Below are positions 48,012-55,779 of a DNA stretch of 64,000 nucleotides, piece after piece (position 1 is the first letter of the stretch; each line of letters begins with the position of its first letter). Source of the DNA: a virus; IMG/VR virus record IMGVR_UViG_3300032265_001314, positions 27,272 through 91,271 of that record. One strand, 5' to 3'. A program made the translations under genes and the position numbers. The notes below the pieces were generated by a model that worked only from the letters and a program-made list of their open reading frames with translations, was not told where the DNA came from and made no database searches.

Positions 48012-48035
48012 CTATCCGCTAGTCTGTGCTATTAT
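48008..48035 (+). promoter_or_regulatory. Early promoter
   Basis: TTGACT, 16 bp with TGTGC, TATTAT, then ATAAACATAAGC. Confidence 0.8.
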
Positions 48036-48067
48036 ATAAACATAAGCTAACACAACGGAGAACGCAA

Positions 48068-48412
48068 ATGACCGACATTGAAGCTATCCGCATTGAAATG
48101 CTCAACGAAGCTGCCACTGCCGCTAAGGAACTGTTCAACACCAAGGGCACGGACCATTGGGGTGCTTGTGGCTTTGCTTGGACTACTATCTATCCTGAGC
48201 ACAAGGGCAATACTAAGGCTGGCAAAGCTGAACGCAAGATTATTGAGCAGCTGGGCTTCAGCAAGGACTGGACTGGTAAGGCTTACCAGCTGTGGGACCC
48301 TGCGAACTACGGTGGGCAGAACGTTGACATTAAGGAAGCTGGTGCTATTGCCGCTGCCGATGTGCTCAAGCGTTATGGTTTCAAGGCATATGCCAGTTCA
48401 AGGCTTGACTAA
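48068..48412 (+). CDS. Conserved phage protein
   Basis: 114 residues from MTDIEAIRIEMLNEAATAAK; the upstream frame belongs to the promoter and leader. GACGFAWTTIYPEHKGNTKAG then KAYQLWDPANYGGQNVDIKE are blocks common to uncharacterised phage proteins. Overlaps the next gene as TAATG. Confidence 0.7.
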   Translation: MTDIEAIRIEMLNEAATAAKELFNTKGTDHWGACGFAWTTIYPEHKGNTKAGKAERKIIEQLGFSKDWTGKAYQLWDPANYGGQNVDIKEAGAIAAADVLKRYGFKAYASSRLD

Positions 48413-48633
48413 TGGATAAGGTTTATTTGCTCGAAGGTCGAGGCTTTGGCGAAGACGGCAATGATGATGCCTATGGTACCATTGGGATTTATGCCAGTCT
48501 CAATGCTGCCATTGATGGACAGAAAAGTTGGGAGAAACGTATGGGTCTCGTAACTTGGGAACCCGAGGACGATGAAGAAGCCGAAGCTATCAATACTTGG
48601 TTCCGTATACGGGAAATGGATCTACTTTATTAG
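48412..48633 (+). CDS. Hypothetical early protein
   Basis: 73 residues, acidic (EDGNDDAYGTIGIYASLNAA, EPEDDEEAEAINTWFRI). Function unknown. Confidence 0.6.
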   Translation: MDKVYLLEGRGFGEDGNDDAYGTIGIYASLNAAIDGQKSWEKRMGLVTWEPEDDEEAEAINTWFRIREMDLLY

Positions 48634-48644
48634 GAGGTACTGCA

Positions 48645-48830
48645 ATGAAAGAACTGTTCATCCAACATCACGAGAATCTCATAGCTCGTTATTTGGATCT
48701 CTATCCTGATAAGGACTATTCAGATGCCTATGAAGCTACTAGCCAAGAAGCATATGATACCCTTGCTGATTATGTAGCTGATATGAATGACTATTACGAA
48801 GACGCTTACAAAGAAGCCCAATATTCCTAA
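48645..48830 (+). CDS. Small acidic helical protein
   Basis: 61 residues from MKELFIQHHENLIARYLDLYPDK's first Met, which has AGGAGG upstream. Tyr/Asp/Glu-rich. Function unknown. Confidence 0.6.
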   Translation: MKELFIQHHENLIARYLDLYPDKDYSDAYEATSQEAYDTLADYVADMNDYYEDAYKEAQYS

Positions 48831-48842
48831 TAGGAGACTCAA

Positions 48843-49172
48843 ATGAAACTGTCAATCGCAATGTATGCTGATCCGGGACACGCTTGGCTCCGGGTTACGC
48901 CCGAAGATGTCTACAGCGTCGGTCTCACCCGTGCTGACTTTACCCCCTACTCTTACCGCGATGGTGCTGACAAATATTGGTACCTCGAAGAGGACTGCGA
49001 TGCGGGTATCTTCGTCCGTGCTTGGGAGAAGGTCAAGGGCACGAAGCTAACTTATCGTAACTTCCATACCAACGGACAAAGCTCAATCCGTAAGCGTCCG
49101 CCATTACTGGACTATCGCACTTGGGACCGTGCTGCTTGGGAGAAGCGCACAAAAGCCTACGAACCTGCTTGA
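48843..49172 (+). CDS. Hypothetical early protein
   Basis: 109 residues, Tyr/Trp/Arg-rich (YWYLEEDCDAGIFVRAWEKV). No domain recognised. Stop TGA lies in the next -35 box. Confidence 0.6.
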   Translation: MKLSIAMYADPGHAWLRVTPEDVYSVGLTRADFTPYSYRDGADKYWYLEEDCDAGIFVRAWEKVKGTKLTYRNFHTNGQSSIRKRPPLLDYRTWDRAAWEKRTKAYEPA

Positions 49173-49196
49173 CAAGCCACGTAGATGTGCTATTAT
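49169..49196 (+). promoter_or_regulatory. Early promoter
   Basis: TTGACA, 16 bp with TGTGC, TATTAT, then GTATTATAGACACTAGC, the second type of initial transcribed sequence. Confidence 0.85.
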
Positions 49197-49228
49197 GTAT
49201 TATAGACACTAGCACACAGGAGAACAAC

Positions 49229-49474
49229 ATGGTTGCCAAGCATTGGACTGAGGAAGGTCTCCGCTTTGCCCTCGATTGCCAAGAGCGTCGTTATGCCGCT
49301 GCTATGGACTGTAAGGACTACGAACTGGCTGAGCGACTGTTAATTGAGCGTAACAAGACTTGGGCTGAACTGTTGGATCTAATCGAAGAGCAGCGTGAGG
49401 AGCGTGAGTTTGAATGGCACAACACGCCCAATTGGACTAGCGCCTGGTATGATACATCCGCTGAGTTGTCTTAA
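49229..49474 (+). CDS. Small coiled-coil protein
   Basis: 81 residues from MVAKHWTEEGLRFALDCQER. Long charged helix through LIERNKTWAELLDLIEEQRE, then a Trp-rich tail. Function unknown. Confidence 0.6.
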   Translation: MVAKHWTEEGLRFALDCQERRYAAAMDCKDYELAERLLIERNKTWAELLDLIEEQREEREFEWHNTPNWTSAWYDTSAELS

Positions 49475-49495
49475 CAAGCCATGTGGGAGGCTGCT

Positions 49496-49636
49496 ATGGG
49501 TGTCAGCGCCAAGAGGGGTATGAGCAGGCATTACTTCGACGTTGATCCCAAAGCATACGATTATGTGGGCATGGTCATTGAGATCGTCTACGATGGCTAC
49601 ACCAGTTGGGTCACACAGGTCCTGATCGTTCTTTAG
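49496..49636 (+). CDS. 46-residue protein
   Basis: Short frame with a good ribosome site (GGGAGG) and no overlap with other genes. DPKAYDYVGMVIEIVYDGYT suggests a beta hairpin. Function unknown. Confidence 0.5.
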   Translation: MGVSAKRGMSRHYFDVDPKAYDYVGMVIEIVYDGYTSWVTQVLIVL

Positions 49637-49645
49637 GAGGATGTA

Positions 49646-49858
49646 ATGGAATACGCTAAAACCGATATGTGCCGCACTATCGAAACCTATGCTAAACGCA
49701 AAGGGTTTCCTGAGATCCGCTGCTATGTCGTCACCCAAGAGAACGGTACTAAAGAATACGCTATCTGTGATGATGATACGTGGCTGTATGGTAGCCAGAG
49801 TTCAGAGGCTATCGCAGTCCATATCGACATGATGAAACTGGCTAAGAAGCAGACTTGA
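49646..49858 (+). CDS. Hypothetical early protein
   Basis: 70 residues after an AGGAGG site. CRTIETYAKRKGFPEIRCYV then VTQENGTKEYAICDDDTW. Function unknown. Stop TGA lies in the next -35 box. Confidence 0.6.
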   Translation: MEYAKTDMCRTIETYAKRKGFPEIRCYVVTQENGTKEYAICDDDTWLYGSQSSEAIAVHIDMMKLAKKQT

Positions 49859-49882
49859 CAATCCACTGTGATGTGCTATTAT
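49855..49882 (+). promoter_or_regulatory. Early promoter
   Basis: TTGACA, 16 bp with TGTGC, TATTAT; nearly identical to the one at 49169 through GACACTAGC. Confidence 0.85.
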
Positions 49883-49913
49883 GTATTATAGACACTAGCA
49901 AATGAGGTACACG

Positions 49914-50105
49914 ATGTCAAAGGTTGCTCAGTTTTTAGGTAAGCATCCAGGAGTTGATGGCTACACGCTCATCTTCGTATTGGAAGAGATCAGCCGCAGG
50001 GTCAAGGTTAGCCCAGACACGCTACTGAGTGTGGCGCTTGTTGACTCCAAGGCGGCGAACTTCCTCATCCGCACCGTTGCTAAACTCGAACCCAAGGCTA
50101 ACTGA
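49914..50105 (+). CDS. Hypothetical early protein
   Basis: 63 residues from MSKVAQFLGKHPGVDGYTLI with GAGG upstream. Helical, no domain recognised. Confidence 0.55.
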   Translation: MSKVAQFLGKHPGVDGYTLIFVLEEISRRVKVSPDTLLSVALVDSKAANFLIRTVAKLEPKAN

Positions 50106-50106
50106 T

Positions 50107-50244
50107 ATGTTCACTGTTACCTATTCCTATTATGGCACTTACCAGCACGAGAAGACGTTTGCCAGTGAGACTGCCGCCAAAAAGTTCTTCTGGTTCATAC
50201 AGAAGAAGACGGGTGTGACTAAGGTAGAATGGAGGGCTGCATAA
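50107..50244 (+). CDS. 45-residue protein
   Basis: FTVTYSYYGTYQHEKTFASE then AAKKFFWFIQKKTGVTKVEW: beta strands followed by a helix and strand, a compact fold. Starts one base after the upstream stop; TAATG overlap with the next. Confidence 0.55.
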   Translation: MFTVTYSYYGTYQHEKTFASETAAKKFFWFIQKKTGVTKVEWRAA

Positions 50245-50402
50245 TGAATAATGATGATGATTTTCTGAAAGCACTGGGCGCTATCGCATTGTCGCTAGGT
50301 AGCCTAGTCGCTGGCATCACACTCATTGGTATAGGTACCAATATCTATATCGCATTGGGTGTATTCTTCCTTATCATCTATCACAATAGCAAAGAAGGAT
50401 GA
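50244..50402 (+). CDS. 52-residue two-span membrane protein
   Basis: Acidic head (NNDDDFLK), then IALSLGSLVAGITLIGIG and IYIALGVFFLIIYH spans. Inner-membrane peptide; role unknown. Confidence 0.6.
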   Translation: MNNDDDFLKALGAIALSLGSLVAGITLIGIGTNIYIALGVFFLIIYHNSKEG

Positions 50403-50417
50403 AATAGCTAAACCCGC

Positions 50418-50445
50418 TTGACACGCCACGCAGGTGTGCTATTAT
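50418..50445 (+). promoter_or_regulatory. Early promoter
   Basis: TTGACA, 16 bp with TGTGC, TATTAT, then ATAAACATAAGC. Confidence 0.85.
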
Positions 50446-50476
50446 ATAAACATAAGCTAACACACAGGAGAGCAAT

Positions 50477-50713
50477 ATGGGTGAAGTTATTGCTATTGAT
50501 TTCCGTCACCGTTGCAAGATTCCCCCAAAGTATCCTATTGAAGATACTTTTATGTCACGATTCTGTGATATCCTACGCAATCGTGGGCTAGTCGAAGATG
50601 ACATCCTAGATGTGCTCGAAGCTATCGAAGATGTCCGCAAATACCAAGAGCTTGATTCTGATCTCAAATACGTCGTAGATGTGTTCAACAACTGCACCGC
50701 AGGAGTATTCTAA
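50477..50713 (+). CDS. Hypothetical early protein
   Basis: 78 residues. RFCDILRNRGLVEDDILDVL and EAIEDVRKYQELDSDLKYVV form helices. Function unknown. TAATG overlap with the next gene. Confidence 0.6.
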   Translation: MGEVIAIDFRHRCKIPPKYPIEDTFMSRFCDILRNRGLVEDDILDVLEAIEDVRKYQELDSDLKYVVDVFNNCTAGVF

Positions 50714-50973
50714 TGTCCAAATTTGATCGTTTTGAAGACGCTCTCCGTGTTCGTGCAAGTCTGCACTCACCGGAGTATGCAACTGACTTTATGGTTGGTT
50801 ATCTACTGTCTATGGTCCAAACAGGAAAATCTTATCAGTTTGCCACTGAGGAACTTGAACGCACTATCATCAATTTCGTTCCTTATCATCAGGATGAGCA
50901 GCCGCTGGTAGATCTAATGTGGCAAAATGTCAAGACACCAATTGACAATCCACGCAGACGTGCTATTATATAA
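50713..50973 (+). CDS. Early protein with promoter-encoded tail
   Basis: 86 residues, helical. The last codons read through the next promoter's -35 and -10, giving DNPRRRAII before a stop in the initial transcribed region. Function unknown. Confidence 0.55.
   Translation: MSKFDRFEDALRVRASLHSPEYATDFMVGYLLSMVQTGKSYQFATEELERTIINFVPYHQDEQPLVDLMWQNVKTPIDNPRRRAII
50942..50969 (+). promoter_or_regulatory. Early promoter
   Basis: TTGACA, 16 bp with CGTGC, TATTAT. Confidence 0.85.
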
Positions 50974-50999
50974 CATAAGCTGAAACAGAGGAGAGTGCT

Positions 51000-51389
51000 A
51001 TGGGATTGGATATGTATGCTTGGCAAGTGAAACCAGAATATGCCCTCGGTGACTTTGAAGTCAGCCGCGGCGAGGATGACGAGAACTTCCTTGATGAGCT
51101 GCATTATTGGCGCAAGCATCACGACCTCCACGGTTGGATGGAGCGCCTCTATCGTGCCAAAGGCGGTACTAACCCAGACTTCAACTGCGTAAAGGTGCGC
51201 CTCACCTCAGAAGATCTGGATCGATTGGAAAAGGACGTGCGAGACAACCAACTTCCGCAGACCAAAGGATTCTTCTTTGGTGATAATCCTCCCAACGAGG
51301 ACAGCATCCAAAGGGATATGCTGTTCATTAACAAGGCTCGTGCAGCTATCGCTGGTGGTATGGCGGTCTATTACGACAGCTGGTGGTGA
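51000..51389 (+). CDS. Conserved phage protein (MGLDMYAW family)
   Basis: 129 residues. The start GLDMYAWQVKPEYALGDFEV, the ELHYWRKHHDLHGWMERLYR helix and GFFFGDNPPNEDSIQRDMLF are typical of a widespread phage/prophage family of unknown function. Confidence 0.8.
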   Translation: MGLDMYAWQVKPEYALGDFEVSRGEDDENFLDELHYWRKHHDLHGWMERLYRAKGGTNPDFNCVKVRLTSEDLDRLEKDVRDNQLPQTKGFFFGDNPPNEDSIQRDMLFINKARAAIAGGMAVYYDSWW

Positions 51390-51634
51390 TCGTGGAAATC
51401 GTGATGTGGACATTCGTGGGGCTATGCGGAGTTGGACTCTGCGTAGCCTTTGTGGTACTTTGGGAAAATCTCATAGACCTCAACCAACAGGTGCAGAGAC
51501 TAGAAGCAGATGCTAGGCGAGAACTAGCCGAACGCAAGAGGCAAGAGCGTAGCGAATCGGTATTAAAAGCGCAAGAAGCGGTAGCAAAGCCGAAGATCAT
51601 TAAGCCAATCTCTATGAAAATGATGGTGAGATAA
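51386..51634 (+). CDS. Single-span membrane protein with coiled-coil tail
   Basis: 82 residues from a GTG in a GTGA overlap. Span VMWTFVGLCGVGLCVAFVVL, then LIDLNQQVQRLEADARRELA and further charged helix. Start codon uncertain among three GTG and one ATG. Confidence 0.55.
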   Translation: MIVEIVMWTFVGLCGVGLCVAFVVLWENLIDLNQQVQRLEADARRELAERKRQERSESVLKAQEAVAKPKIIKPISMKMMVR

Positions 51635-51945
51635 TGGCGGAAGCCAGACAAGCTATCACAGCCGTAATCTATGACAGGCGCGGTCGAAAGATCAGTGAAG
51701 GTCGCAATCACTATACCAAGAGCCATCCTTATCAAGCTCGTATGGCTAGAGAAGCGGGCCTGCATCACAAGATCTTCCTCCACGCTGAGATCGAAGCATT
51801 GGTGCGTCTGCGCGATTGGAGCCGGGCTCATAGGATCGTAGTGGAACGCTATGCTAAGAGTGGCGAACCTGCCCTAGCAAAACCCTGTCCTGTCTGCCAA
51901 CGGGCCCTTAGGTTAGCGGGCATTAAACACGTTGAACATACTTGA
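51634..51945 (+). CDS. Small deaminase-superfamily protein
   Basis: 103 residues. HAEIEALVRLRDW (His 50, Ala 51, Glu 52) and KPCPVCQRALRLAGI (Cys 85, Cys 88) form the zinc site and proton-shuttle Glu of nucleic-acid/nucleoside deaminases. The minimal length and lack of a dCMP-specific core leave the substrate open: nucleoside, nucleotide or DNA/RNA base. Overlaps its neighbours tightly; stop TGA lies in the next -35 box. Confidence 0.75.
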   Translation: MAEARQAITAVIYDRRGRKISEGRNHYTKSHPYQARMAREAGLHHKIFLHAEIEALVRLRDWSRAHRIVVERYAKSGEPALAKPCPVCQRALRLAGIKHVEHT

Positions 51946-51969
51946 CGATCCACTAAGATGTGTTATTGT
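51942..51969 (+). promoter_or_regulatory. Early promoter
   Basis: TTGACG, 16 bp with TGT, TATTGT; a weaker member. Confidence 0.7.
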
Positions 51970-52000
51970 AAAGCATAAACAAAAACGCAAGAGGTACAGT

Positions 52001-52198
52001 ATGTCAAAAGAACAAATGGTACTCGAAGGGATCAAAAGCTATCTGCGGGCCGCAGGAACTCCCGTCTTTGACGATGAGTTTGAAAGCGAGCCTACTATGC
52101 AGGGCTATATGAAAGCCTGCCATAACGCACTGGAATATATCCAAACACTCGAAACAATCTTTGGAGGTAAAAATGCAGCCGTGGCCAGCCGGGACTGA
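52001..52198 (+). CDS. Hypothetical early protein
   Basis: 65 residues from MSKEQMVLEGIKSYLRAAG with GAGG upstream. Helical, acidic middle. Overlaps the next gene by 26 bases. Confidence 0.55.
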   Translation: MSKEQMVLEGIKSYLRAAGTPVFDDEFESEPTMQGYMKACHNALEYIQTLETIFGGKNAAVASRD

Positions 52199-52448
52199 AT
52201 GTCCTTTTGAGTTTTATCCGGAGTTCAAAGCTCTCCTCAACCAAGCCAGCTATCACTACGCAGATGATAGTGGTAATGAATGGCAGAAAGGTAGCCTCTG
52301 CCTAGAGGATGCTGCCAACATGGCAGCTGATCTCGAACTACCGTTCTGGGTTATCGATCGCTTGGTCCGAGAAACCAAGAGCTTGGTCACACTAGAAACG
52401 TTCATGAGCAAGATGCTCGATTATCTCTACAGGCAAAAAGGAGTTTAA
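52173..52448 (+). CDS. Hypothetical early protein
   Basis: 91 residues; GGAGG precedes MQPWPAGTECPFEFYPEF, which decides the start. Helices through EDAANMAADLELPFWVIDRL. Function unknown. Confidence 0.6.
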   Translation: MQPWPAGTECPFEFYPEFKALLNQASYHYADDSGNEWQKGSLCLEDAANMAADLELPFWVIDRLVRETKSLVTLETFMSKMLDYLYRQKGV

Positions 52449-52449
52449 T

Positions 52450-52791
52450 ATGGGATTTTTCAGCTGGGAATGTGCTAAGACCGGATTGCCTATCCTCAAC
52501 GAATACACGGCAATCGGCGACTATGCGTTCGCTAACAGGGTAGTGGTCCTGTTCAAGGACGGCGGCGTTGCCAAGGGTAGCTATGATGGTTATGGCCGTG
52601 TGCGGAGCGAATTAGGCGTCATTGAGCTCGTTGAAATGAACGAGAAGGATTGGCGCATGGTGATCGAGCGCTTCTACGAGGGCGAGCCTTGGTCGGCGTT
52701 CCCCGTCAATCATAACGATCCCGGGCAGGGCCACTTCTATGACGAGGATGACCTGCATGAAATCTTTGAACTAGCTATGATAGACGCTTGA
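52450..52791 (+). CDS. Conserved phage protein (MGFFSWECAKT family)
   Basis: 113 residues. The opening GFFSWECAKTGLPILNEYTA is shared by many phage proteins of unknown role. Stop TGA lies in the next -35 box. Confidence 0.75.
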   Translation: MGFFSWECAKTGLPILNEYTAIGDYAFANRVVVLFKDGGVAKGSYDGYGRVRSELGVIELVEMNEKDWRMVIERFYEGEPWSAFPVNHNDPGQGHFYDEDDLHEIFELAMIDA

Positions 52792-52815
52792 CAAACCACT
52801 AAGCTGTGCTATTAT
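52788..52815 (+). promoter_or_regulatory. Early promoter
   Basis: TTGACA, 16 bp with TGTGC, TATTAT, then ACATTATAAACACTA. Confidence 0.85.
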
Positions 52816-52849
52816 ACATTATAAACACTAACACACAACGGAGAACACG

Positions 52850-53194
52850 ATGATGAACACTTGGGATTTCCTCGATAGCATCGATGATCGCATTACCTCT
52901 TATGTAGCCAAGATGGAAGAGGTACTAGCTGAGGATCTAGGATTGGATCGTCGTAGTGCTTACCGCTTGTATGTGGATGCCGATCGTACCTGTATCGCAG
53001 TGAGTGAGAGCTATGATCGCACACTCCAATATTACGGCGGGTTCGAGTATGTAGATAGAGAGTATCGCCGTGAGGTAGGTAACTGGGTGTTTTACTTTGC
53101 CGAAAGCGATCGTGTGCAGGGTCATCTGGAAAACCTCAACGATCTGCCCGAGCCTGAGACTGCGGATGATAATGCTCTCGCCGAGGAGTTTTGA
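52850..53194 (+). CDS. Hypothetical early protein
   Basis: 114 residues, Asp/Glu/Tyr-rich (RRSAYRLYVDADRTCIAVSE; FEYVDREYRREVGNWVFYFA). Acidic tail. Function unknown. Confidence 0.6.
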   Translation: MMNTWDFLDSIDDRITSYVAKMEEVLAEDLGLDRRSAYRLYVDADRTCIAVSESYDRTLQYYGGFEYVDREYRREVGNWVFYFAESDRVQGHLENLNDLPEPETADDNALAEEF

Positions 53195-53195
53195 T

Positions 53196-53456
53196 ATGAC
53201 GGGTTTCGCGAGCAAGCGCCTCATGGTACAGGATAAGATGGAGGGTGATGTGAGCACAGATTCACGCAAGCTGCTGTTGGAGCAGTTGGAAGAGATCGTG
53301 AGCCAAGCGCTCGAGCTGCTGGAGACTAGCGAGGATCTGCCCGACACCGCAGATGCTATTTGGAGCTCAATCAATGATGCTTGGCAAGCTATCAATGACG
53401 AACTCTTTGACATAGAAACCCAAAAAACCGCGACGATTGAACGTGCAACCCATTGA
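53196..53456 (+). CDS. Acidic coiled-coil protein
   Basis: 86 residues; LLLEQLEEIVSQALELLETS and IWSSINDAWQAINDELFDIE are heptad-like helices. Start one base after the upstream stop, with CGAGGAG in place. Stop TGA lies in the next -35 box. Confidence 0.6.
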   Translation: MTGFASKRLMVQDKMEGDVSTDSRKLLLEQLEEIVSQALELLETSEDLPDTADAIWSSINDAWQAINDELFDIETQKTATIERATH

Positions 53457-53480
53457 CAAAGCCTGCGACTGTGCTATTAT
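53453..53480 (+). promoter_or_regulatory. Early promoter before arfA
   Basis: TTGACA, 16 bp with TGTGC, TATTAT. Confidence 0.85.
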
Positions 53481-53511
53481 AAACTGTAAGCACAAAACAG
53501 AGGAGAGCGCA

Positions 53512-53640
53512 ATGCAAAAACAACGTAGTCCATATGCTAAAGCATTAGCGGATCCTCTGTTCCGCAAGCGCATCGTCGCGGCCCGCAAGGGCAAGGGTTC
53601 ATATAACCGTAAAAAGAAAGGCACTAAATGTCAGAACTGA
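53512..53640 (+). CDS. arfA: ArfA-like alternative ribosome-rescue factor
   Basis: 42 residues: YAKALADPLFRKRIVAARKG then KGSYNRKKKG. This matches the E. coli ArfA core A-x-x-x-DPLFR-x-R-x(5)-KGKGSY-x-RK. ArfA enters the empty mRNA channel of stalled ribosomes and recruits RF2. The phage form lacks the long C-terminal tail that limits E. coli ArfA, so it may be constitutively active. Overlaps the AAA+ gene. Confidence 0.8.
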   Translation: MQKQRSPYAKALADPLFRKRIVAARKGKGSYNRKKKGTKCQN

Positions 53641-54644
53641 TTTTCTTTAAAGAAGGCACCTACACCCTGCAGGGTCGTCCGGCTAGCGTAGCCAACATGG
53701 TTTTTCCTCTCGTAGAGGGTCTGCGTGAGGACAGTGAAGGCGCTTATGTTACCGTCGATGCACGGGGCATCAAGCGTTTTCCGGATCGCAATATCCGTGT
53801 GCGTGTCGTTGGTAAGGACAGCTTTATTCCGCATAGCGGAACTGTGGTCCAGCATCTCGCAGAAGCTGTGAAGAATGAAACGGATCTAGAGATCAAAGAG
53901 CGGTTGCGTAAGCGTTTCGGTATCCTTAGCGATATGACCCGTGCTGCTAAAAGCGGTGATGTCCGTGCTGTTATCGTCAGCGGTCCTCCAGGTGTCGGCA
54001 AGAGCTACGGTGTTGAGCAAGAGCTTTCTAAGAATGATCTGTTTACCACTATCGCTAACAAGAAGCCCAAGTATGAAGTCGTCAAGGGTGCTATGAGCGC
54101 ACTGGGTCTTTATATCAAACTGCACGAATATAAGGACAAGGGCAATGTCATCGTATTTGATGATTGTGATAGCGTTCTGTTTGATGATCTTAGCCTTAAT
54201 ATTCTAAAGGCTGCGTTGGACACTAGCAAGCGGCGCACTATCAGTTGGAACACTGACAGCCGCATCTTGCGTGAAGAGAACATCCCCAACCGCTTTGACT
54301 TTGAAGCTAGTGCTATGTTCATCAGTAACATCAAGTTCGACAATGTCAAGAGCAAGAAGCTCAAGGATCATCTAGAAGCGCTCGAGAGCCGCTGCCATTA
54401 CGTGGATCTCACGATTAACAGTGAGCGCGACAAGATGCTGCGTATCCGACAGATCGTTGAAGACGGTATGCTGCGTGAGTATGGCCTCGAGTATGAGGAA
54501 GTAGAGCAGATCCTCAACTTCATCGACGCCAACAAGAAGCGGCTGCGTGAGCTCAGCTTGCGGACCGTGCTAAAGCTGGCAGATCTCAAGAAGAGCTTTG
54601 GTGATCGTTTCGAAGATTACGCCACGGTGACGCTGCTGCGCTAA
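53628..54644 (+). CDS. AAA ATPase (P-loop)
   Basis: 338 residues. Walker A SGPPGVGKSYGVEQ (about 118-131), Walker B VIVFDDCDSVLFD, sensor MFISNIKFDNV. N-terminal 100 residues form a separate beta-rich domain. Similar phage ATPases of unknown target occur in early regions. The paralogue-like AAA gene at 23144-24193 differs in every flanking domain. Confidence 0.8.
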   Translation: MSELIFFKEGTYTLQGRPASVANMVFPLVEGLREDSEGAYVTVDARGIKRFPDRNIRVRVVGKDSFIPHSGTVVQHLAEAVKNETDLEIKERLRKRFGILSDMTRAAKSGDVRAVIVSGPPGVGKSYGVEQELSKNDLFTTIANKKPKYEVVKGAMSALGLYIKLHEYKDKGNVIVFDDCDSVLFDDLSLNILKAALDTSKRRTISWNTDSRILREENIPNRFDFEASAMFISNIKFDNVKSKKLKDHLEALESRCHYVDLTINSERDKMLRIRQIVEDGMLREYGLEYEEVEQILNFIDANKKRLRELSLRTVLKLADLKKSFGDRFEDYATVTLLR

Positions 54645-54657
54645 CTATACACGTGGT

Positions 54658-54699
54658 GGTCCTCGTGCTATGTGCTGTGTATGCTGTAGCACGAGGACC
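54658..54699 (+). terminator. 13-bp hairpin after the AAA gene
   Basis: GGTCCTCGTGCTA and TAGCACGAGGACC form a perfect 13-bp stem with a 16-base loop, followed by a smaller CCGC/GCGG hairpin at 54709-54723. No U tract follows, so it may be an attenuator, RNA-processing site or protein operator instead of a terminator. Confidence 0.5.
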
Positions 54700-54776
54700 C
54701 AGCTGTAGCCGCGTTTATAGCGGTTCTAGACGGTGTTTATAATGAGCAAAATGTGCTGCTGCACGAGGAGAGAACG

Positions 54777-54989
54777 ATGACTAGAGACAGAGCAGGTGAG
54801 CGAGTGACTATAGATTCGATGGTATCTGATTGGTTGTCTAAAGGCAACACGATCACCAAGATAGAAGAGGGTCGCAAGACTGATCCAGCAGAGCTTAAGA
54901 ACCAGTGGGGGCGTCCACGTGCCAAGAAGCCAGTGTTGGACGAGCAGCCCGTTGACAAACCTAAAAAAGCTGCTAAAATTAAAAAGTAA
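54777..54989 (+). CDS. Small basic protein
   Basis: 70 residues from MTRDRAGERVTIDSMVSDWL with GAGGAGAG upstream. The C-terminal Lys-rich part (KPKKAAKIKK) is encoded by the next promoter. Looks DNA- or RNA-binding by charge alone. Confidence 0.6.
   Translation: MTRDRAGERVTIDSMVSDWLSKGNTITKIEEGRKTDPAELKNQWGRPRAKKPVLDEQPVDKPKKAAKIKK
54952..54979 (+). promoter_or_regulatory. Early promoter
   Basis: TTGACA, 16 bp with TGC, TAAAAT, lying inside the end of the upstream gene. Confidence 0.7.
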
Positions 54990-55015
54990 GCTAAACACTA
55001 ACAGAGAGAACAGCT

Positions 55016-55621
55016 ATGCCAAATTGGTGCGATAATTCGGTTACTTTCACACACGAAGATCCCCTGCAGATCCAGCGTTTGATCGCTGCTTATAACGAAG
55101 GCACACTACTCAATGAGTTCATGCCTCTCCCAGAAGAGCTGCGTGAGACTACTAGCCCTATGAGTGCTGATGACAGTGATGAGGGCAGTCGACTGATTGA
55201 AAAGTATGGTTTTGCTAACTGGTATGATTGGTGCGTGAACACTTGGGGTACCAAGTGGGATATCGACAACAACGGTAACGGAGAAACCCTAGCAGAAGGT
55301 GCGACAGAAGTCACTATCAGCTTCCAGACCGCTTGGAGCTTCCCAGGTGGGTTTTATCAGCACATGGTAGACGAGCTGGGCTTTGGCGTCCGTGCTTTCT
55401 ACTACGAGCCCGGTATGTCGTTCTGTGGTCTGTGGGAAGATGGTGACGATGACTACTACGAGATCGAAGGCGACAGCAAGTGGGTCGAAGATCACATCCC
55501 CCGCACTATCGATGACTGTTTCGCTATCAGCGAGAACATGAGCCAATGGGAAGAAGAAGCTACGGCAGAAGAGATCCTCGCACCTTTCATCGCTGCTAAC
55601 ACTGACATGGAGACTGAATAA
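55016..55621 (+). CDS. Api92/DUF1281 ferredoxin-like protein
   Basis: 201 residues. PNWCDNSVTFTHEDPLQIQR and NWYDWCVNTWGTKWDIDNNG are the hallmark blocks of the phage Api92-like family, with a ferredoxin-like fold and no known activity. Acidic C-terminus. TAATG overlap with the next gene. Confidence 0.85.
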   Translation: MPNWCDNSVTFTHEDPLQIQRLIAAYNEGTLLNEFMPLPEELRETTSPMSADDSDEGSRLIEKYGFANWYDWCVNTWGTKWDIDNNGNGETLAEGATEVTISFQTAWSFPGGFYQHMVDELGFGVRAFYYEPGMSFCGLWEDGDDDYYEIEGDSKWVEDHIPRTIDDCFAISENMSQWEEEATAEEILAPFIAANTDMETE

Positions 55622-55779
55622 TGTATCAGGTGACCTGCTATGACGATCGAGCCAATTTCTCTACACTTTCAGAAGCTAAGGCCTATGCCGAAAAGGCCAG
55701 CTGGATCGCTAACCAAACAGCGGAGATCCGCTGTCCAGATGGCAAGCGCATCACTGTTGATGTCAATAAGCGATCATAA
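55621..55779 (+). CDS. 52-residue protein
   Basis: MYQVTCYDDRANFSTLSEAK, then KASWIANQTAEIRCPDGKRI: strand-helix-strand with two Cys. TAATG overlap with the Api92-like gene. Its end overlaps the lytic-enzyme gene. Confidence 0.55.
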   Translation: MYQVTCYDDRANFSTLSEAKAYAEKASWIANQTAEIRCPDGKRITVDVNKRS

